DNA of 64,000 bases from Halorientalis sp. (GCF_028275115.1 NZ_JAQCNH010000019.1:62001-126000); one strand, 5' to 3'; shown: positions 10,060 to 19,202, numbered from the stretch's first letter. The notes: a model not told the origin generated them from the letters alone. A program made the numbers and translations.

Positions 10060-10213
10060 CGGACTCTCCCGCTCTACTCCCTCCCGCGGGCGTCGTACAG
10101 GAGTCCCCGCACCATTTGACCGCTCGTTCCGTTCGCTCGGTATCTGGTACCAACGCGTCGACCTGATTCTCCGCCGCCGGAAAGACGAGACGGCCAACCG
10201 GTCGGACAACCTG

Positions 10214-10251
10214 ACTGCCCGAGAGGAGTTTAATTTGCCCTCTCGGGCAGT
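10214..10251. repeat. 13-bp perfect inverted repeat (hairpin) after ftsZ1
   Basis: The arms 10214-10226 (ACTGCCCGAGAGG) and 10239-10251 pair perfectly around a 12-nt AT-rich loop containing TTTAATTT. It lies ~155 nt after the ftsZ1 stop. It could end transcription or be a protein-binding palindrome. No oligo-T tract follows the stem, so it is not a classical terminator. Confidence 0.75.
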
Positions 10252-10516
10252 GTCACGTCTCCCGAAATCGTCACACAGACTACGCTCTCGCGCTCGACCG
10301 CCGACGTGGCGGCGACTTCGGCCGTCACCTCGTCCAGCATCAGCAGGTGGTCGCTCGTCTTCGACGAACCACCGCCGGCTGTACGTTCTCTGACCGGAGG
10401 ACAACGACCGGCCAAATCCGCCGAGCAGGACAGTCACCGCAGACGGTCCGCAGCGCACTCACGCCGTGAACAGTCTACGACTGTCACCCCGCTTGAGAGC
10501 GCGGATTCGCACCAAT

Positions 10517-10528
10517 AGATAAAAAAAG
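10517..10528 (+). promoter_or_regulatory. TATA-like box of secE-spt5
   Basis: AGATAAAAAAAG is centred ~28 nt before the secE ATG at 10550. It suggests that secE and spt5 have their own leaderless transcript rather than relying on ftsZ1 read-through. Confidence 0.55.
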
Positions 10529-10549
10529 GGGCGGGGGTTACATCTGAGC

Positions 10550-10726
10550 ATGCAAGTACCGTACGACCTCACCTCCTACGTTCGGGTGCTGAAACTCGCC
10601 AGCACCCCATCGTGGGAAGAGTTCTCCCAGATCGCCAAGATTGCGGGAGCCGGAATCGTCCTGGTCGGCCTGCTAGGATTCATCATCTTCCTGTTGATGA
10701 GCTTCATTACAACCCCTCCCGTTTAA
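10550..10726 (+). CDS. secE: Protein translocase subunit SecE (Sec61 gamma)
   Basis: This 58-residue single-span membrane protein clamps the SecY channel. The sequence shows an amphipathic N-terminal half (residues 1-30, with [14 protein letters not shown] typical of archaeal SecE) and one transmembrane helix at about 31-52. The gene ends one base before the spt5 ATG, which is the common archaeal secE-spt5 arrangement and strongly supports the call despite its small size. Confidence 0.9.
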   Translation: MQVPYDLTSYVRVLKLASTPSWEEFSQIAKIAGAGIVLVGLLGFIIFLLMSFITTPPV

Positions 10727-10727
10727 T

Positions 10728-11165
10728 ATGGGTATCTTCGCTGTCAAAACCACGGCCAGCCAGGAACGCACCGTCGCGGACATGATTATGAGCCGCGAGG
10801 AGTCGTCCATCCACGCCGTCCTCGCGCCGGACAGCCTCACCAGTTACGTGATGGTTGAGGCCGACGATGCCGCCGTTTTCGAGCGTATCTCGGACGAGAT
10901 TCCACATATGCGCGGGGTCGTCCAGGGAAAGAGTTCCATCGCCGAAGTCGAACACTTCCTCTCGCCGAAACCCGACGTGGAGGGAATCGCCGAGGGCGAC
11001 ATCGTCGAACTCATTGCCGGGCCGTTCAAAGGCGAGAAAGCGCAGGTCCAGCGTATCGACGAGTCCAAAGACCAGGTTACCGTCGAGCTGTACGAGGCGA
11101 CGGTCCCGATTCCGGTGACGGTTCGAGGCGACCAGATCCGCGTGCTGGATTCCGAAGAACGCTAA
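10728..11165 (+). CDS. spt5: Transcription elongation factor Spt5 (NusG-like)
   Basis: The 145-residue protein has an N-terminal NGN domain (residues ~1-80, beginning [16 protein letters not shown]) and a C-terminal KOW domain (~85-145). The KOW signature is [18 protein letters not shown]. Spt5 binds the RNA polymerase clamp and promotes processivity; archaeal Spt5 works with Spt4. It is coupled to secE with a 1-bp gap. Confidence 0.93.
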   Translation: MGIFAVKTTASQERTVADMIMSREESSIHAVLAPDSLTSYVMVEADDAAVFERISDEIPHMRGVVQGKSSIAEVEHFLSPKPDVEGIAEGDIVELIAGPFKGEKAQVQRIDESKDQVTVELYEATVPIPVTVRGDQIRVLDSEER

Positions 11166-11330
11166 CGCGTTCTCACGGCCCTCTCTCGCTTCGCCGGCAG
11201 GAACTCCGGAACGTGGCCAACCAGCAGGCAATTTTGTACTGACCCGTCCGAAGAGCGGTCGCGTTGTGGCTGCGACCCGACGAACTGGGCGCCACCCGGC
11301 GACCGTCAGGGAGAGCGAGTCGGGAAGAGG

Positions 11331-12101
11331 TCAGTTCGCGTCGTACAGCGCGACCACGTCGCCGTAGTCCACCTGCCCGTTGTCGTTGAAATCGTATACG
11401 TTCGGGTGGTCCGGGACGCTCGACTGGTCGAGGTTCTCGAATAGGAGTTCGACGTCGCTGTAGCTGTGGTTCCCGTCGCCGTTCGCGTCCTCATACAGAC
11501 GGTCGCTGTCGGGGTCCGTGGGGGCTGCCTCGCCGACGGTGGGCGGACCGGTCACGACGGTTCCACCACGGGTCAGCACGTCCAGCGTCGCTCCGTCGTC
11601 GTCGCTATCGACTTCGTCTTCGGTACCGTCGCTATCGTCCTCGTCGTCGGGTTCGGCGGCGCTGTCGCCCACGGTACTGGCGCTGTCCCCGCCGCCTCTC
11701 CCGCTGCCTTCCTGAGAACTTCTGCCGCCCTCGTTCTCGCGTTCGTCCCCAGCACCGCTGCGTTGCACTGTGTCGCTGTCAGTCTCGGTGCCATCGTCGT
11801 CCCCGGAGTCACCGTCGTTCTCGGTGTCGCCACCGTCCTCGGTACCGTCGTCAGCTTCAGCGCCGCCGTTGTCCCCGGTGTCGCTATCAGCTTCGGCGCT
11901 GTTGTCGCTACTGTCCGCAACACTGCCATCGTCTCCAGCGACATCGTCGTTTTCAACGTGGTTTCCGTCACCGACGCCTTCGGCATCGTGGTTGGCGCTA
12001 TCGCCCTCGCCTGTCAGCGCCTCTCCGCCCGCAGACTGTGCCGCCGCGGGACCGACCGCCGTCACCACCCCCAGACACAGGAAACAGACCACAAGCGGCA
12101 C
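11331..12101 (-). CDS. Secreted acidic linker protein with C-terminal dockerin-like repeats
   Basis: This 256-residue protein starts with a hydrophobic segment ending AAAQ (probable Sec signal). About 150 residues of Asp/Ser/Gly/Glu low complexity follow, and the C-terminus (~205-256) holds two EF-hand/dockerin-like calcium loops, DANGDGNHSYSDV and DFNDNGQVDYGDV. Haloarchaeal dockerin tails usually sit behind a catalytic or cell-surface domain, but none is present here. The signal lacks the usual positive N-region. The chosen GTG lies only a few bases from an AT-rich box (12104-12115), so the true start or frame could differ. Confidence 0.65.
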   Translation of the reverse strand: MPLVVCFLCLGVVTAVGPAAAQSAGGEALTGEGDSANHDAEGVGDGNHVENDDVAGDDGSVADSSDNSAEADSDTGDNGGAEADDGTEDGGDTENDGDSGDDDGTETDSDTVQRSGAGDERENEGGRSSQEGSGRGGGDSASTVGDSAAEPDDEDDSDGTEDEVDSDDDGATLDVLTRGGTVVTGPPTVGEAAPTDPDSDRLYEDANGDGNHSYSDVELLFENLDQSSVPDHPNVYDFNDNGQVDYGDVVALYDAN

Positions 12102-12294
12102 CGCTGATAAAAAAGTCCCACTGGAGCCCGGTAAATTCTGTGGACATCTGTTAGAAGTACCCGACGGGGCTACTGTAATGAATCGTGTTCTTTTTTAACT
12201 ATACTCGTCAGTGATCTGCCGTCGAGTGTATACCGATACTGAGGTCTCGGTACCGGCCTGGTGACCCCTCTCTGGCGTGTATCTGTCACTACAA

Positions 12295-12302
12295 TTTATT
12301 AA
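12295..12302 (+). promoter_or_regulatory. TATA-like box upstream of the channel pseudogene
   Basis: TTTATTAA is centred ~27 nt before the GTG at 12325. An in-frame TAA sits 9 nt upstream of that GTG, so translation must start there or later. The promoter looks intact although the gene is frameshifted. Confidence 0.5.
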
Positions 12303-12324
12303 CTGTACGCTCCGCTAACTGTGC

Positions 12325-13042
12325 GTGTCCGGGACGGTCGGGTCAGTCCGGAGTCGGATCGGTGCAGCGCTGGTGCCGATCGGGCTCTTCGTCGCGACCG
12401 GTATCGCGGGTGTCGTCGGATTCGTCGTACTGGCTGGTATCTCACCAGTCGACGCAGCCTTCTGGCTCCTGGATCCAACCAGCATCGAACGACACTTCCA
12501 GCGCCACTCCGGACCAGAGCGGGTGACTAAGGGGTTCACGCTGGCCGTGTTCTCGAGCCTGACCCTATCCGGACTGTGGATCGGCGAGTCGGTCCCGGAT
12601 ACGGTCTTCGGCGGGCAGTTTCGGGAGGAACTACGACGCGTGCAAACGGAACAGACTATCGAGGGCACGTCCGGTCACGTCGTTATCTGCGGGTACGGGA
12701 TGTTCGGCCGGACAGTTACACGGCAACTCAGACAGCGTGACAAGGACGTGGTGGTCGTCGAGGCGGCCAGTGACGAACCCCTCGTGACCGAGGGCGACGC
12801 GCGTAGCGAGAACGTACTCGAACGGGCCGGCGTCACCCGCGCCAGCGCCGTGGTCGGGGGCCATCGACGACTCGAACGTCGCTATCCAGATCGCCATCGT
12901 GACGAGCCAACTCGCCCCCGACGCGGACCTCGTCGTCCGGGTCGGCGACGAGACCTACGAGTCGGTCGCCCGTCGTGCCGGCGCCGATACGGTAGTGATT
13001 CCGGAGGCCGTCAGCGGGTCGAACGTGGTCGACGGGCTGTGA
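12325..13042 (+). pseudogene. Frameshifted K+ channel/TrkA-type NAD-binding protein
   Basis: The 5' part encodes two hydrophobic segments (residues ~12-35 and 70-90) and a TrkA_N Rossmann domain, HVVICGYGMFGRTVTRQL (~113-130). After AVVG the frame turns into an Arg-rich run. Skipping one G in the GGGGG at 12856-12860 restores AIDDSNVAIQIAIVTS and then LVVRVGDETYESVARRAGAD, ending at TGA 13040-13042. The gene is therefore broken by a single-base insertion, or this is a sequencing error in a homopolymer. Uncorrected, the frame runs on to 13170. The intact protein would gate K+ flux in response to a bound nucleotide. Confidence 0.8.
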
Positions 13043-13227
13043 AGTCAGCCGTCGCCGCGACCGAACAACGCGAACGGGACCCCGTGGACGCCGGCGAGGG
13101 TCACGGTGAAAGCACCGGCATTGGCGGGAAACGGCGAGAGCGTGAGTCCGTCCCGCGCGACGAGGAATAGAACCTCCGACGCGCGGTTTCCGGGCCGGAG
13201 AACCGAACAGGCGACCGCTCTCGGACG

Positions 13228-13533
13228 TCAGGCCGTGCGGCCGTTGCCTTCGAGGCGGTCGATGACCTCGTTGATATCGGCCTCGTCCTCGATTGCTTCC
13301 TTGACCTTCTCGCGGCGGCGCACCTCGTCGCTGGTGGCGTCGTAAGCGCGGACGTACTCGGCACGGCTGTGTTCGTCGAAGGCGTGTCGGATTGCGAAGT
13401 AGCCGTCCGGGAGGACGGTCCCACAGACCTGACATTCGATACGGCCGTGTTCGGTCGCCTGGTGGATGATGAGGTCCTCGACACGCTCGAACCGGTCCGT
13501 GCCGCCTTCGATCGCACACTCCCAATGTGGCAT
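13228..13533 (-). CDS. Conserved haloarchaeal DUF7565-like protein
   Basis: The 101-residue protein has a possible zinc-binding N-terminal half with C6, H24, H29, C34, C37 and later His residues, including the ECQVCG pair and the FAIRHAFDEHS motif. The C-terminal half is helical and charged (RREKVKEAIE). I recall this pattern from the haloarchaeal family DUF7565; its function is unknown. The start at 13533 is backed by a TATA-like box ~27 nt upstream, and earlier in-frame codons cross the promoter. It is divergent from the PHP gene. Confidence 0.8.
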   Translation of the reverse strand: MPHWECAIEGGTDRFERVEDLIIHQATEHGRIECQVCGTVLPDGYFAIRHAFDEHSRAEYVRAYDATSDEVRRREKVKEAIEDEADINEVIDRLEGNGRTA

Positions 13534-13553
13534 CGACCTGGTACAGTCGGGCG

Positions 13554-13565
13554 ACGAATAAAAAC
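13554..13565 (-). promoter_or_regulatory. TATA-like box of the DUF7565 gene
   Basis: On the minus strand this reads CGTTTTTATTCG, centred ~27 nt from the ATG at 13533. It sets the start and excludes a longer upstream extension. Confidence 0.5.
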
Positions 13566-13633
13566 GTTCGCTAGCCTCGGCCACGCGAAACCAGAATCCA
13601 TATGCCACGACCACTGGAATCGGCTTACGACCA

Positions 13634-14407
13634 ATGGCCGGTAGGGCGAGCGATGACGGGTTCCGCGTCGACATGCACGTGAAGATTCTCGACGACGAGG
13701 TGGTCCGCCGGGCGAAGGCACGGGGACTGGACGCGCTGGTGTACGCGCCTCACTTCGAGCGCCTCCCCGACATCGAGGAACGAGCACGGGCGTACTCCGA
13801 CGACGAACTGCTCGTCGTCCCGGCCCGCGAACTGTTCACCGGGGACTGGCGGTCGCGCCGTCACGTCCTCGCTATCGGCCTCACCGACTCCGTGCCCGAC
13901 TTTCTGACTCTCGACGGCACGATGGCCGAGCTCCGCCGGCAGAACGCCGCTGTCGTCGTCCCCCATCCAGAATTCCTGACGGTGAGCCTCGACGGCGAGC
14001 AGATCCGGGAGTACCGCGACCAGATCAACGCCGTTGAGGTGTACAATCCAAAACACCTGGACCGGGACAACCAACGCGCTCGCGAGGTCGCTCGCGAGAC
14101 CGACCTGCCAGCGTTCGCCTCCTCTTATGCCCACCTTCCAAAGACCGTCGGCGAGGTCTGGACACGTTTCGACCGCCCCATCGAAAGCACACAGGACCTC
14201 GTGACCGCGTTGCAGGCCGGCGCAGACCGTCGGATATTCCACCGTGACGGCCTCGTGCACGCGTTACGGTGTAAAGCCGAGTTCTCGCATCTGCTCTGGG
14301 AGAACACCTACAAGAAGTTCGACCGGATCTACCTACAGGGGACCGAGCCGACCCATCCGGGCCACATCGCGTACCGAGACGAGTTCGAGGACGCGCGACT
14401 GTACTGA
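13634..14407 (+). CDS. PHP-type metal-dependent phosphoesterase domain protein
   Basis: The 257-residue protein resembles the archaeal PHP/RNase P p30-like barrel. DMHVKIL near residue 13 takes the place of the usual DxHxH start, and YAPHFERLPD (~37-46), PHPEFLT (~114-120) and a late ASSYAH (~157-162) supply His and Asp residues. PHP enzymes hydrolyse phosphoesters using up to three metals. Some canonical metal ligands appear changed (DMHVK rather than DLHTH), so activity is uncertain. The gene is divergent from DUF7565 across a ~100-bp gap. Confidence 0.75.
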   Translation: MAGRASDDGFRVDMHVKILDDEVVRRAKARGLDALVYAPHFERLPDIEERARAYSDDELLVVPARELFTGDWRSRRHVLAIGLTDSVPDFLTLDGTMAELRRQNAAVVVPHPEFLTVSLDGEQIREYRDQINAVEVYNPKHLDRDNQRAREVARETDLPAFASSYAHLPKTVGEVWTRFDRPIESTQDLVTALQAGADRRIFHRDGLVHALRCKAEFSHLLWENTYKKFDRIYLQGTEPTHPGHIAYRDEFEDARLY

Positions 14408-14412
14408 ACCGG

Positions 14413-14907
14413 TCAGGCGCCCAGTGCCGTCGTTCCGTGCTCGATCAGTTCCTGGGGAACGTACGACGGCGCGTAGAAGACCAGCGACCCGGCGATTAGC
14501 AACTCGAACCCGGTAATGAGGAGGGTCACCAGGCTGGCGTAATCGCTCGAAGTCGAGACGCCCATGGGCAGCCTGAACTCCCTGTCCCAGGGGTACAGGA
14601 GCGCGAGCCCTCGCTTGCTCCCGGCGAGATCCAGAATGTAGTGGGTCAACACACCCAACCAGACGAACTGGAGATTGTCGAACACGAACGGATACGCCAG
14701 GAAAACTCCCAACACGAGGAAGTTGTGGAGCGTTTTTCGGTGGCGGCCGAAAGCGGTGTCCACGTCGGGAAAGAGTGCGCCCAGGGTCACCGGAATCGTC
14801 ACTTCGGCGATGGTGCGGAGCGTCGCGACGTCACCGGCCGGTTCGAGGACATACCCCAGGCCGATGCCCAGGAGTACAGCGTTCAGGACGTGGCCCTCTT
14901 TGTTCAT
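14413..14907 (-). CDS. Membrane-bound metal-dependent hydrolase, YdjM/DUF457-like
   Basis: This 164-residue membrane protein has about four hydrophobic helices. The family pattern is visible: MNKEGHVLNA at the start (His), TLGALFPDVDTAFGRHRKTLHN at ~41-62, and LTHYILD at ~87-93. These Asp and His residues define the YdjM/DUF457 group, annotated as inner-membrane metal-dependent hydrolases, some of them linked to DNA damage. The substrate is unknown. It is convergent with the PHP gene (5-bp gap). Confidence 0.8.
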   Translation of the reverse strand: MNKEGHVLNAVLLGIGLGYVLEPAGDVATLRTIAEVTIPVTLGALFPDVDTAFGRHRKTLHNFLVLGVFLAYPFVFDNLQFVWLGVLTHYILDLAGSKRGLALLYPWDREFRLPMGVSTSSDYASLVTLLITGFELLIAGSLVFYAPSYVPQELIEHGTTALGA

Positions 14908-14952
14908 CCGTCCGGTGACAGGTTCGGCCCAGTAAAAGAGCTTCCCGTCCGG

Positions 14953-15471
14953 TCACGTCCGGTCGGCGACCCGACCGTCCAGATCCGACAGCGCCCGTCG
15001 CGCGACTCGCTCGCGGACCGCCTGGCGGTCACCGTCGATATCGTAGCGCTCGACGGTCGCCGTCGAGGTGCCGGTCCCCCACTCGCCAGCGTACGCGACG
15101 GCGACGAACGCGGTGCCGACGGGTTTCTCTGGCGTACCACCCCCCGGGCCGGCGACACCGGCGGTTGCGAGGCCCCAGGTCGTTCCGGCTGTGTCCCGGA
15201 CGGCCTGTGCCAGTGCTCTCGTGACCGGTTCGCTGACGACGCCGTGTTCGTCGAGCAGTTCGCGGTCGACGGCCAGTAACTCTCGCAGCGAGTCGTAGGA
15301 GTACGGAACCAGCCCCCGGTCGAGGTAGTCGCTCGCGCCTGGTGTGGCCGTCAGAAGCGTCGTCACGAGACCGCCGGTACACCCCTCGGCGACGGCTACG
15401 GTGTGGTCGGCCGCACGCAGACGGTCGCCGACGGTTTCCTCGATTGGCGGCTCTGCGGCGAACTCGCGCAT
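14953..15471 (-). CDS. CinA C-terminal domain protein (probable nicotinamide-nucleotide amidohydrolase)
   Basis: The 172-residue protein equals only the C-terminal domain of CinA (PncC type). AEGCTGGLVTTLLT at ~28-41, the serine-rich YDSLRELLAV block, and AGVAGPGGGTPEKPVGT at ~106-122 mark the family. The domain deamidates NMN to nicotinic acid mononucleotide in NAD salvage. The N-terminal CinA domain is absent, as in stand-alone PncC. The ATG at 15471 is preferred because the upstream extension does not match the family. Confidence 0.85.
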   Translation of the reverse strand: MREFAAEPPIEETVGDRLRAADHTVAVAEGCTGGLVTTLLTATPGASDYLDRGLVPYSYDSLRELLAVDRELLDEHGVVSEPVTRALAQAVRDTAGTTWGLATAGVAGPGGGTPEKPVGTAFVAVAYAGEWGTGTSTATVERYDIDGDRQAVRERVARRALSDLDGRVADRT

Positions 15472-15574
15472 GGTTAGACTTAGGACCGCGGTGGGCTTGA
15501 ACCCGGCGGTGCCGGCCACTCACTGCTCGGTCGCAGTGGGAAAGACACAGGGTTCGGGCAGACCCAGACTGTGC

Positions 15575-16675
15575 ATGGACTACGAGCGGCCGCAATTTTT
15601 CCGCGTCATGCAGTACGCGGACGCCGCGGCGGGGGACGTCATCGACATGGTGAGCGGGAATCCCGACTGGGAGCCGCCGGGGGCGCTCCGGGACGGACTG
15701 GTCGAGTACGCCGACGGCGACCCCGAACAGTTTCAGTACCCCGCCAGCGAGGGGTTGCTGGAGCTGCGTGAGGAGATCGCCGCCCGCCGAAACGTCGCCC
15801 TCGAACAGGTGCTGGTCACGAACGGCGCGGGTGAGGCAAACCACCTCGCGATGGCCGAGGGACTCACACGGGGTGCCGGCGACGAGGTGATTCTGACCGA
15901 TCCGGTCTACCCCTACTACGCCGGCCGGACGAACCTGCTCGACGGGCAGGCACGCTACGTCGCGGTCGACGACGACGGCCAACTCGACCCCGACGCAGTC
16001 CGGGAAGCCGCCAGCGAAGACACCGCGCTCGTCGTCGTCAACAGTCCGAACAACCCCACGGGGGCGGTCTATTCAGAGGCGACGGTCCGCGAACTCGTCG
16101 ATATCGTCGAGGCCTGCGACGCCCTGCTGGTCAGCGACGAGGTGTACGACCACTTCGACTACGGCGGCGAGTTCACCAGCGCGCTCGCGGTCGACTCGGC
16201 GCATCGGGTGGTCACCAACGCGTTCTCGAAGTCCCTCGCCATCACCGGGTTCCGGGTGGGGTACGCCATCGTTCCGGAGTGGCTCGTCGACCGCTTCCGG
16301 ACCCGGCACATGCTGACCAACGTGACGAGCAGTCGGCCGGCCCAGTACGCAGTCTGGCAGGCACTCAGGGAGACGCCACCGGACTACTACGGGCGCAACC
16401 GCGAGATGCTTCGCGAGCGAATCGTGGCGTTCACAGACGCTCTCGACGCCGCGGGAGCGGAGTACACCACACCACAGGGAAGTTTCTACGTCATGGCGCG
16501 CTTCCCGGATTTCTCTGGCACCATGGCCAACGTCGAGCGACTGATCGACGAGGCCGGTGTCGCCGGGATGCCCGGCGCGGCCTTCGGTGAGTCGCGAACG
16601 GACTGGTTCCGATTCGCTCTCGTGACCCCTCGCGCCGAGGAAGCCGCCGAACGACTGGCCGGGTACTTCGACTGA
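15575..16675 (+). CDS. PLP-dependent aminotransferase, class I/II
   Basis: This 366-residue fold-type I aminotransferase has the PNNPTG motif (NSPNNPTGAV at ~155), SDEVYDHF (~189), and the PLP lysine in SKSLAITGFRVGY (~213). It probably transfers an amino group from an amino acid, with aspartate or aromatic amino acids likely, but the exact substrate cannot be told. The ATG at 15575 gives a start right before the conserved DMVSGNPDW block. It is divergent from the CinA-domain gene. Confidence 0.88.
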   Translation: MDYERPQFFRVMQYADAAAGDVIDMVSGNPDWEPPGALRDGLVEYADGDPEQFQYPASEGLLELREEIAARRNVALEQVLVTNGAGEANHLAMAEGLTRGAGDEVILTDPVYPYYAGRTNLLDGQARYVAVDDDGQLDPDAVREAASEDTALVVVNSPNNPTGAVYSEATVRELVDIVEACDALLVSDEVYDHFDYGGEFTSALAVDSAHRVVTNAFSKSLAITGFRVGYAIVPEWLVDRFRTRHMLTNVTSSRPAQYAVWQALRETPPDYYGRNREMLRERIVAFTDALDAAGAEYTTPQGSFYVMARFPDFSGTMANVERLIDEAGVAGMPGAAFGESRTDWFRFALVTPRAEEAAERLAGYFD

Positions 16676-16718
16676 GAATCCGGGGGTTCATACCCGAGGA
16701 CGCCCCCACTCTCTGTCA

Positions 16719-19202
16719 ATGAGTGACCGTGAGGGAGCCGGCCGGCCGGCGACCGCGGAGAGCGACGCCGACGACGCGGATTGGCGGGCGTACTTCGGCT
16801 ACGACGAGCCCTACGCGAACCAGCCCGACGCCGTCGAGGCGGCCATCGAGGTGGGTCGCAAGAACGGTTACCTCGCGATGGAAGGCCCCTGCGGGACCGG
16901 CAAGACAATGGCCGCGCTGACCGCCGCGACGACGCTCGTCCGCGAGGACGACTACGAGAGCGTCGTAGTCGTCACGCCGGTCAAACAGCAACTCCACCAG
17001 TTCGTCGCGGACCTCCGGGCGGTCAACGCCGGGCTAGACGACCCGCTAGACGGCATCGCCCTCGTGGGCAAACGAGACCTCTGTCCGTACGGCCGCGAAG
17101 ACCTCTTTGCGCGGGACGAAAGTGTCCACGACCGCTGTGAAGACCTCCGGGAAGACACCGCTCACCTCGTCGAGGCCGACGGCGGAACCGACACGCACAG
17201 CGGGGCCGCGACCGACGCCGCCGTCGGGGCCGACGCGGACGAAAAGGACCAGTGGTGGGACCCGAAACGCGGCGCCGATCTCGCCACGGCCGCTCGCCGA
17301 GACCCGGAGCAGTTCAATACGGTGGCCGACGCCCGGCTGGAGACGGCTGGCGTCGAGTCCCCCTACCGCCCCGAACAGCCTCGCGCCCCGGAGGAGATGG
17401 CCGACGGCGACGACCCACCGCTGTACTGTCCCTTCGAGGCCGACTGGTACGCCCGCAACAGGGGTTCGCCCGTCGATTTCGCCGACGGCGAGGACAACGT
17501 CCTCACCTCGACCGAGTTCCTGCCCGAGTCCGTCGCCCACGGCACCTGTCCCCACCGCGCGATGGGTGTTCTGCTGGGCGAGGCCGACGTGGTGATCGGC
17601 AACTACAACCACCTGTTCGACCCCGACTCCCGGCCTCTCCTGTCGCAGGTCCTCGACGAGAACACGTTCGTGATCGTCGACGAGGCCCACCGGCTGGAGG
17701 GCCGTGTCCGGGACCTGCTCTCGGACCGTGTGGGACGGCACACGCTCGTTCGGGCGCGCAACGACTGCGCACAACTGCTCCAGCTTTCGAACCAGAGCCG
17801 CGACCACGAGCGCGAGGTCGACGACCGGCTGGCCAGCCACGACGTGCCCCGCGAGGCCGTCGCCACCGCCCGGCAATTTTACGACGACCTGGTGGACTGG
17901 CTGGACGGGCGCGTGACCGACCATCTCGATTCCGAGTTCGGCCGCGGCTGGGAGAACGACCTCCGCTCACTCCCCGAGGAGGACCTGGAGGTTCCGCTCC
18001 GTGACCCCGAAACCGAGGAGAGAGACGACCTCAGCGAGTGGGCCGAGCGCGAGGGGTACTCCGGCGACCTGTGGCGGTCACTGGCCGCGGTCGGGACTGC
18101 CGTCGAGACGACGCTGGACGAACTCGGGGAGAGCCGGCAGTGTGTCGCGGCCGCAGTGGGGGCGGTGATGGGCAACTGGTACGAGCGCGACCACGCCACC
18201 GCGTTCCGGGAGGTCGAACTCGAACACTCCCCCTCGGACACCGGCGCGACCGCCGCCCCCTGGCAGGCGGTCTACACCGCCGGCCTCCTGCTGTTCGACT
18301 GCATGCCTGCACAGGCCCTGCGGACGATCCTCGACGAACTCGGCGGCGGGGTCCTGATGAGCGCGACGCTGGAACCGCTTGACGTGTTCACCCGCGTCTC
18401 CGGACTGGACGCCATCGAAACGACCGGGACGGGGGGGCTATCGGCCTCCGAGGACGACCCGGGCCGGCCCGTCGAGACCCGGTCCTACGGGCTGACCTTC
18501 CCCGAGGAGAACCGTGCGAGCTGGCTCGTCGACGCGACGGCCTACACCGCCCGCAATCGCGGCGACCCCGTCCGCGACCACGGCAACCGCGTCCGTGACG
18601 AGTACGAACAGGTGCTCCGGACCGTGGCACGCAGCCCCGGTAACGTGCTGGTCGCGATGCCGAACTACCGGGAGGCGGCCTGGGCTGGCAGCTACCTCCG
18701 GGACGTGGTAGAGAAGGACGTTCTGGTCGACGAGAGTTCGAGCAACGAAGCCACCGACGACCGCAAACGGGAGTTTTTCAGCGGTCCGGGGAAGGTACTG
18801 GTCACGAGTACCCGCGGGACGCTCACGGAGGGCGTCGACTACGACGGGGACAAACTCCACGCGTGTGCCGTCGTCGGTGTGCCGCTGGTCAACATCGGTT
18901 CGCCGCGCGTCCGCGCGGTCCGGGCCGCATACGGCCGCGCGTTCGGCGACGACGTGGCCTTCGAGTACGCGCTGACCGTGCCCGCGGTCCGCCGCGCGCG
19001 CCAGGCTATCGGCCGGGTTGTCCGGGGAACCGACGAGGTAGGTGTCCGGATGCTCGTCGGCGAGCGCTACACGGAAGACGCCGTCCACTCCGTCCACGAG
19101 TATCTCTCTCCGGCGGAACGCCGCGAGTTCGTTCGGATGACGCCCGACTTCCTCGGTCCGCAGTTCGACTCGTTCTGGAGCGACCACGACGCACCTGAGT
19201 GA
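16719..19202 (+). CDS. Rad3/XPD-DinG-like Fe-S DNA helicase
   Basis: The 827-residue superfamily 2 helicase has a Walker A motif GPCGTGKT (residues 56-63), a DEAH box near 321 and motif VI (RQAIGRVVRG). Four cysteines lie between motifs I and II, at about 122 (LCPYG), 138, 236 (YCPFE) and 275 (TCPHR). They match the 4Fe-4S cluster arrangement of the XPD/DinG/FANCJ group, which unwinds DNA 5' to 3' in repair. An acidic insert (~160-190) lies between the second and third cysteine. True archaeal XPD is shorter, so I call it Rad3-related only. Confidence 0.9.
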   Translation: MSDREGAGRPATAESDADDADWRAYFGYDEPYANQPDAVEAAIEVGRKNGYLAMEGPCGTGKTMAALTAATTLVREDDYESVVVVTPVKQQLHQFVADLRAVNAGLDDPLDGIALVGKRDLCPYGREDLFARDESVHDRCEDLREDTAHLVEADGGTDTHSGAATDAAVGADADEKDQWWDPKRGADLATAARRDPEQFNTVADARLETAGVESPYRPEQPRAPEEMADGDDPPLYCPFEADWYARNRGSPVDFADGEDNVLTSTEFLPESVAHGTCPHRAMGVLLGEADVVIGNYNHLFDPDSRPLLSQVLDENTFVIVDEAHRLEGRVRDLLSDRVGRHTLVRARNDCAQLLQLSNQSRDHEREVDDRLASHDVPREAVATARQFYDDLVDWLDGRVTDHLDSEFGRGWENDLRSLPEEDLEVPLRDPETEERDDLSEWAEREGYSGDLWRSLAAVGTAVETTLDELGESRQCVAAAVGAVMGNWYERDHATAFREVELEHSPSDTGATAAPWQAVYTAGLLLFDCMPAQALRTILDELGGGVLMSATLEPLDVFTRVSGLDAIETTGTGGLSASEDDPGRPVETRSYGLTFPEENRASWLVDATAYTARNRGDPVRDHGNRVRDEYEQVLRTVARSPGNVLVAMPNYREAAWAGSYLRDVVEKDVLVDESSSNEATDDRKREFFSGPGKVLVTSTRGTLTEGVDYDGDKLHACAVVGVPLVNIGSPRVRAVRAAYGRAFGDDVAFEYALTVPAVRRARQAIGRVVRGTDEVGVRMLVGERYTEDAVHSVHEYLSPAERREFVRMTPDFLGPQFDSFWSDHDAPE

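Larger units (their letters stand above)
10060..10549. other. 490-bp gap between ftsZ1 and secE with no supported gene
   Basis: No reading frame here has recognisable similarity. A minus-strand frame (10230-10415, ~61 codons, or ~36 from its internal ATG) is too short and too compositionally plain to call. The stretch holds one strong hairpin (10214-10251) and, at its end, the secE promoter. I looked for tRNA-like or other RNA signatures and saw none. Confidence 0.5.

Noticed and set aside
10230-10415. Minus-strand open frame between ftsZ1 and secE
   Set aside because: Short, plain composition, no family pattern, and its stop falls in the loop of a hairpin; not enough to call a gene.
13043-13170. 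3' extension of the channel frame beyond 13042
   Set aside because: Arises only from the frameshift; the Arg-rich sequence is out of frame.
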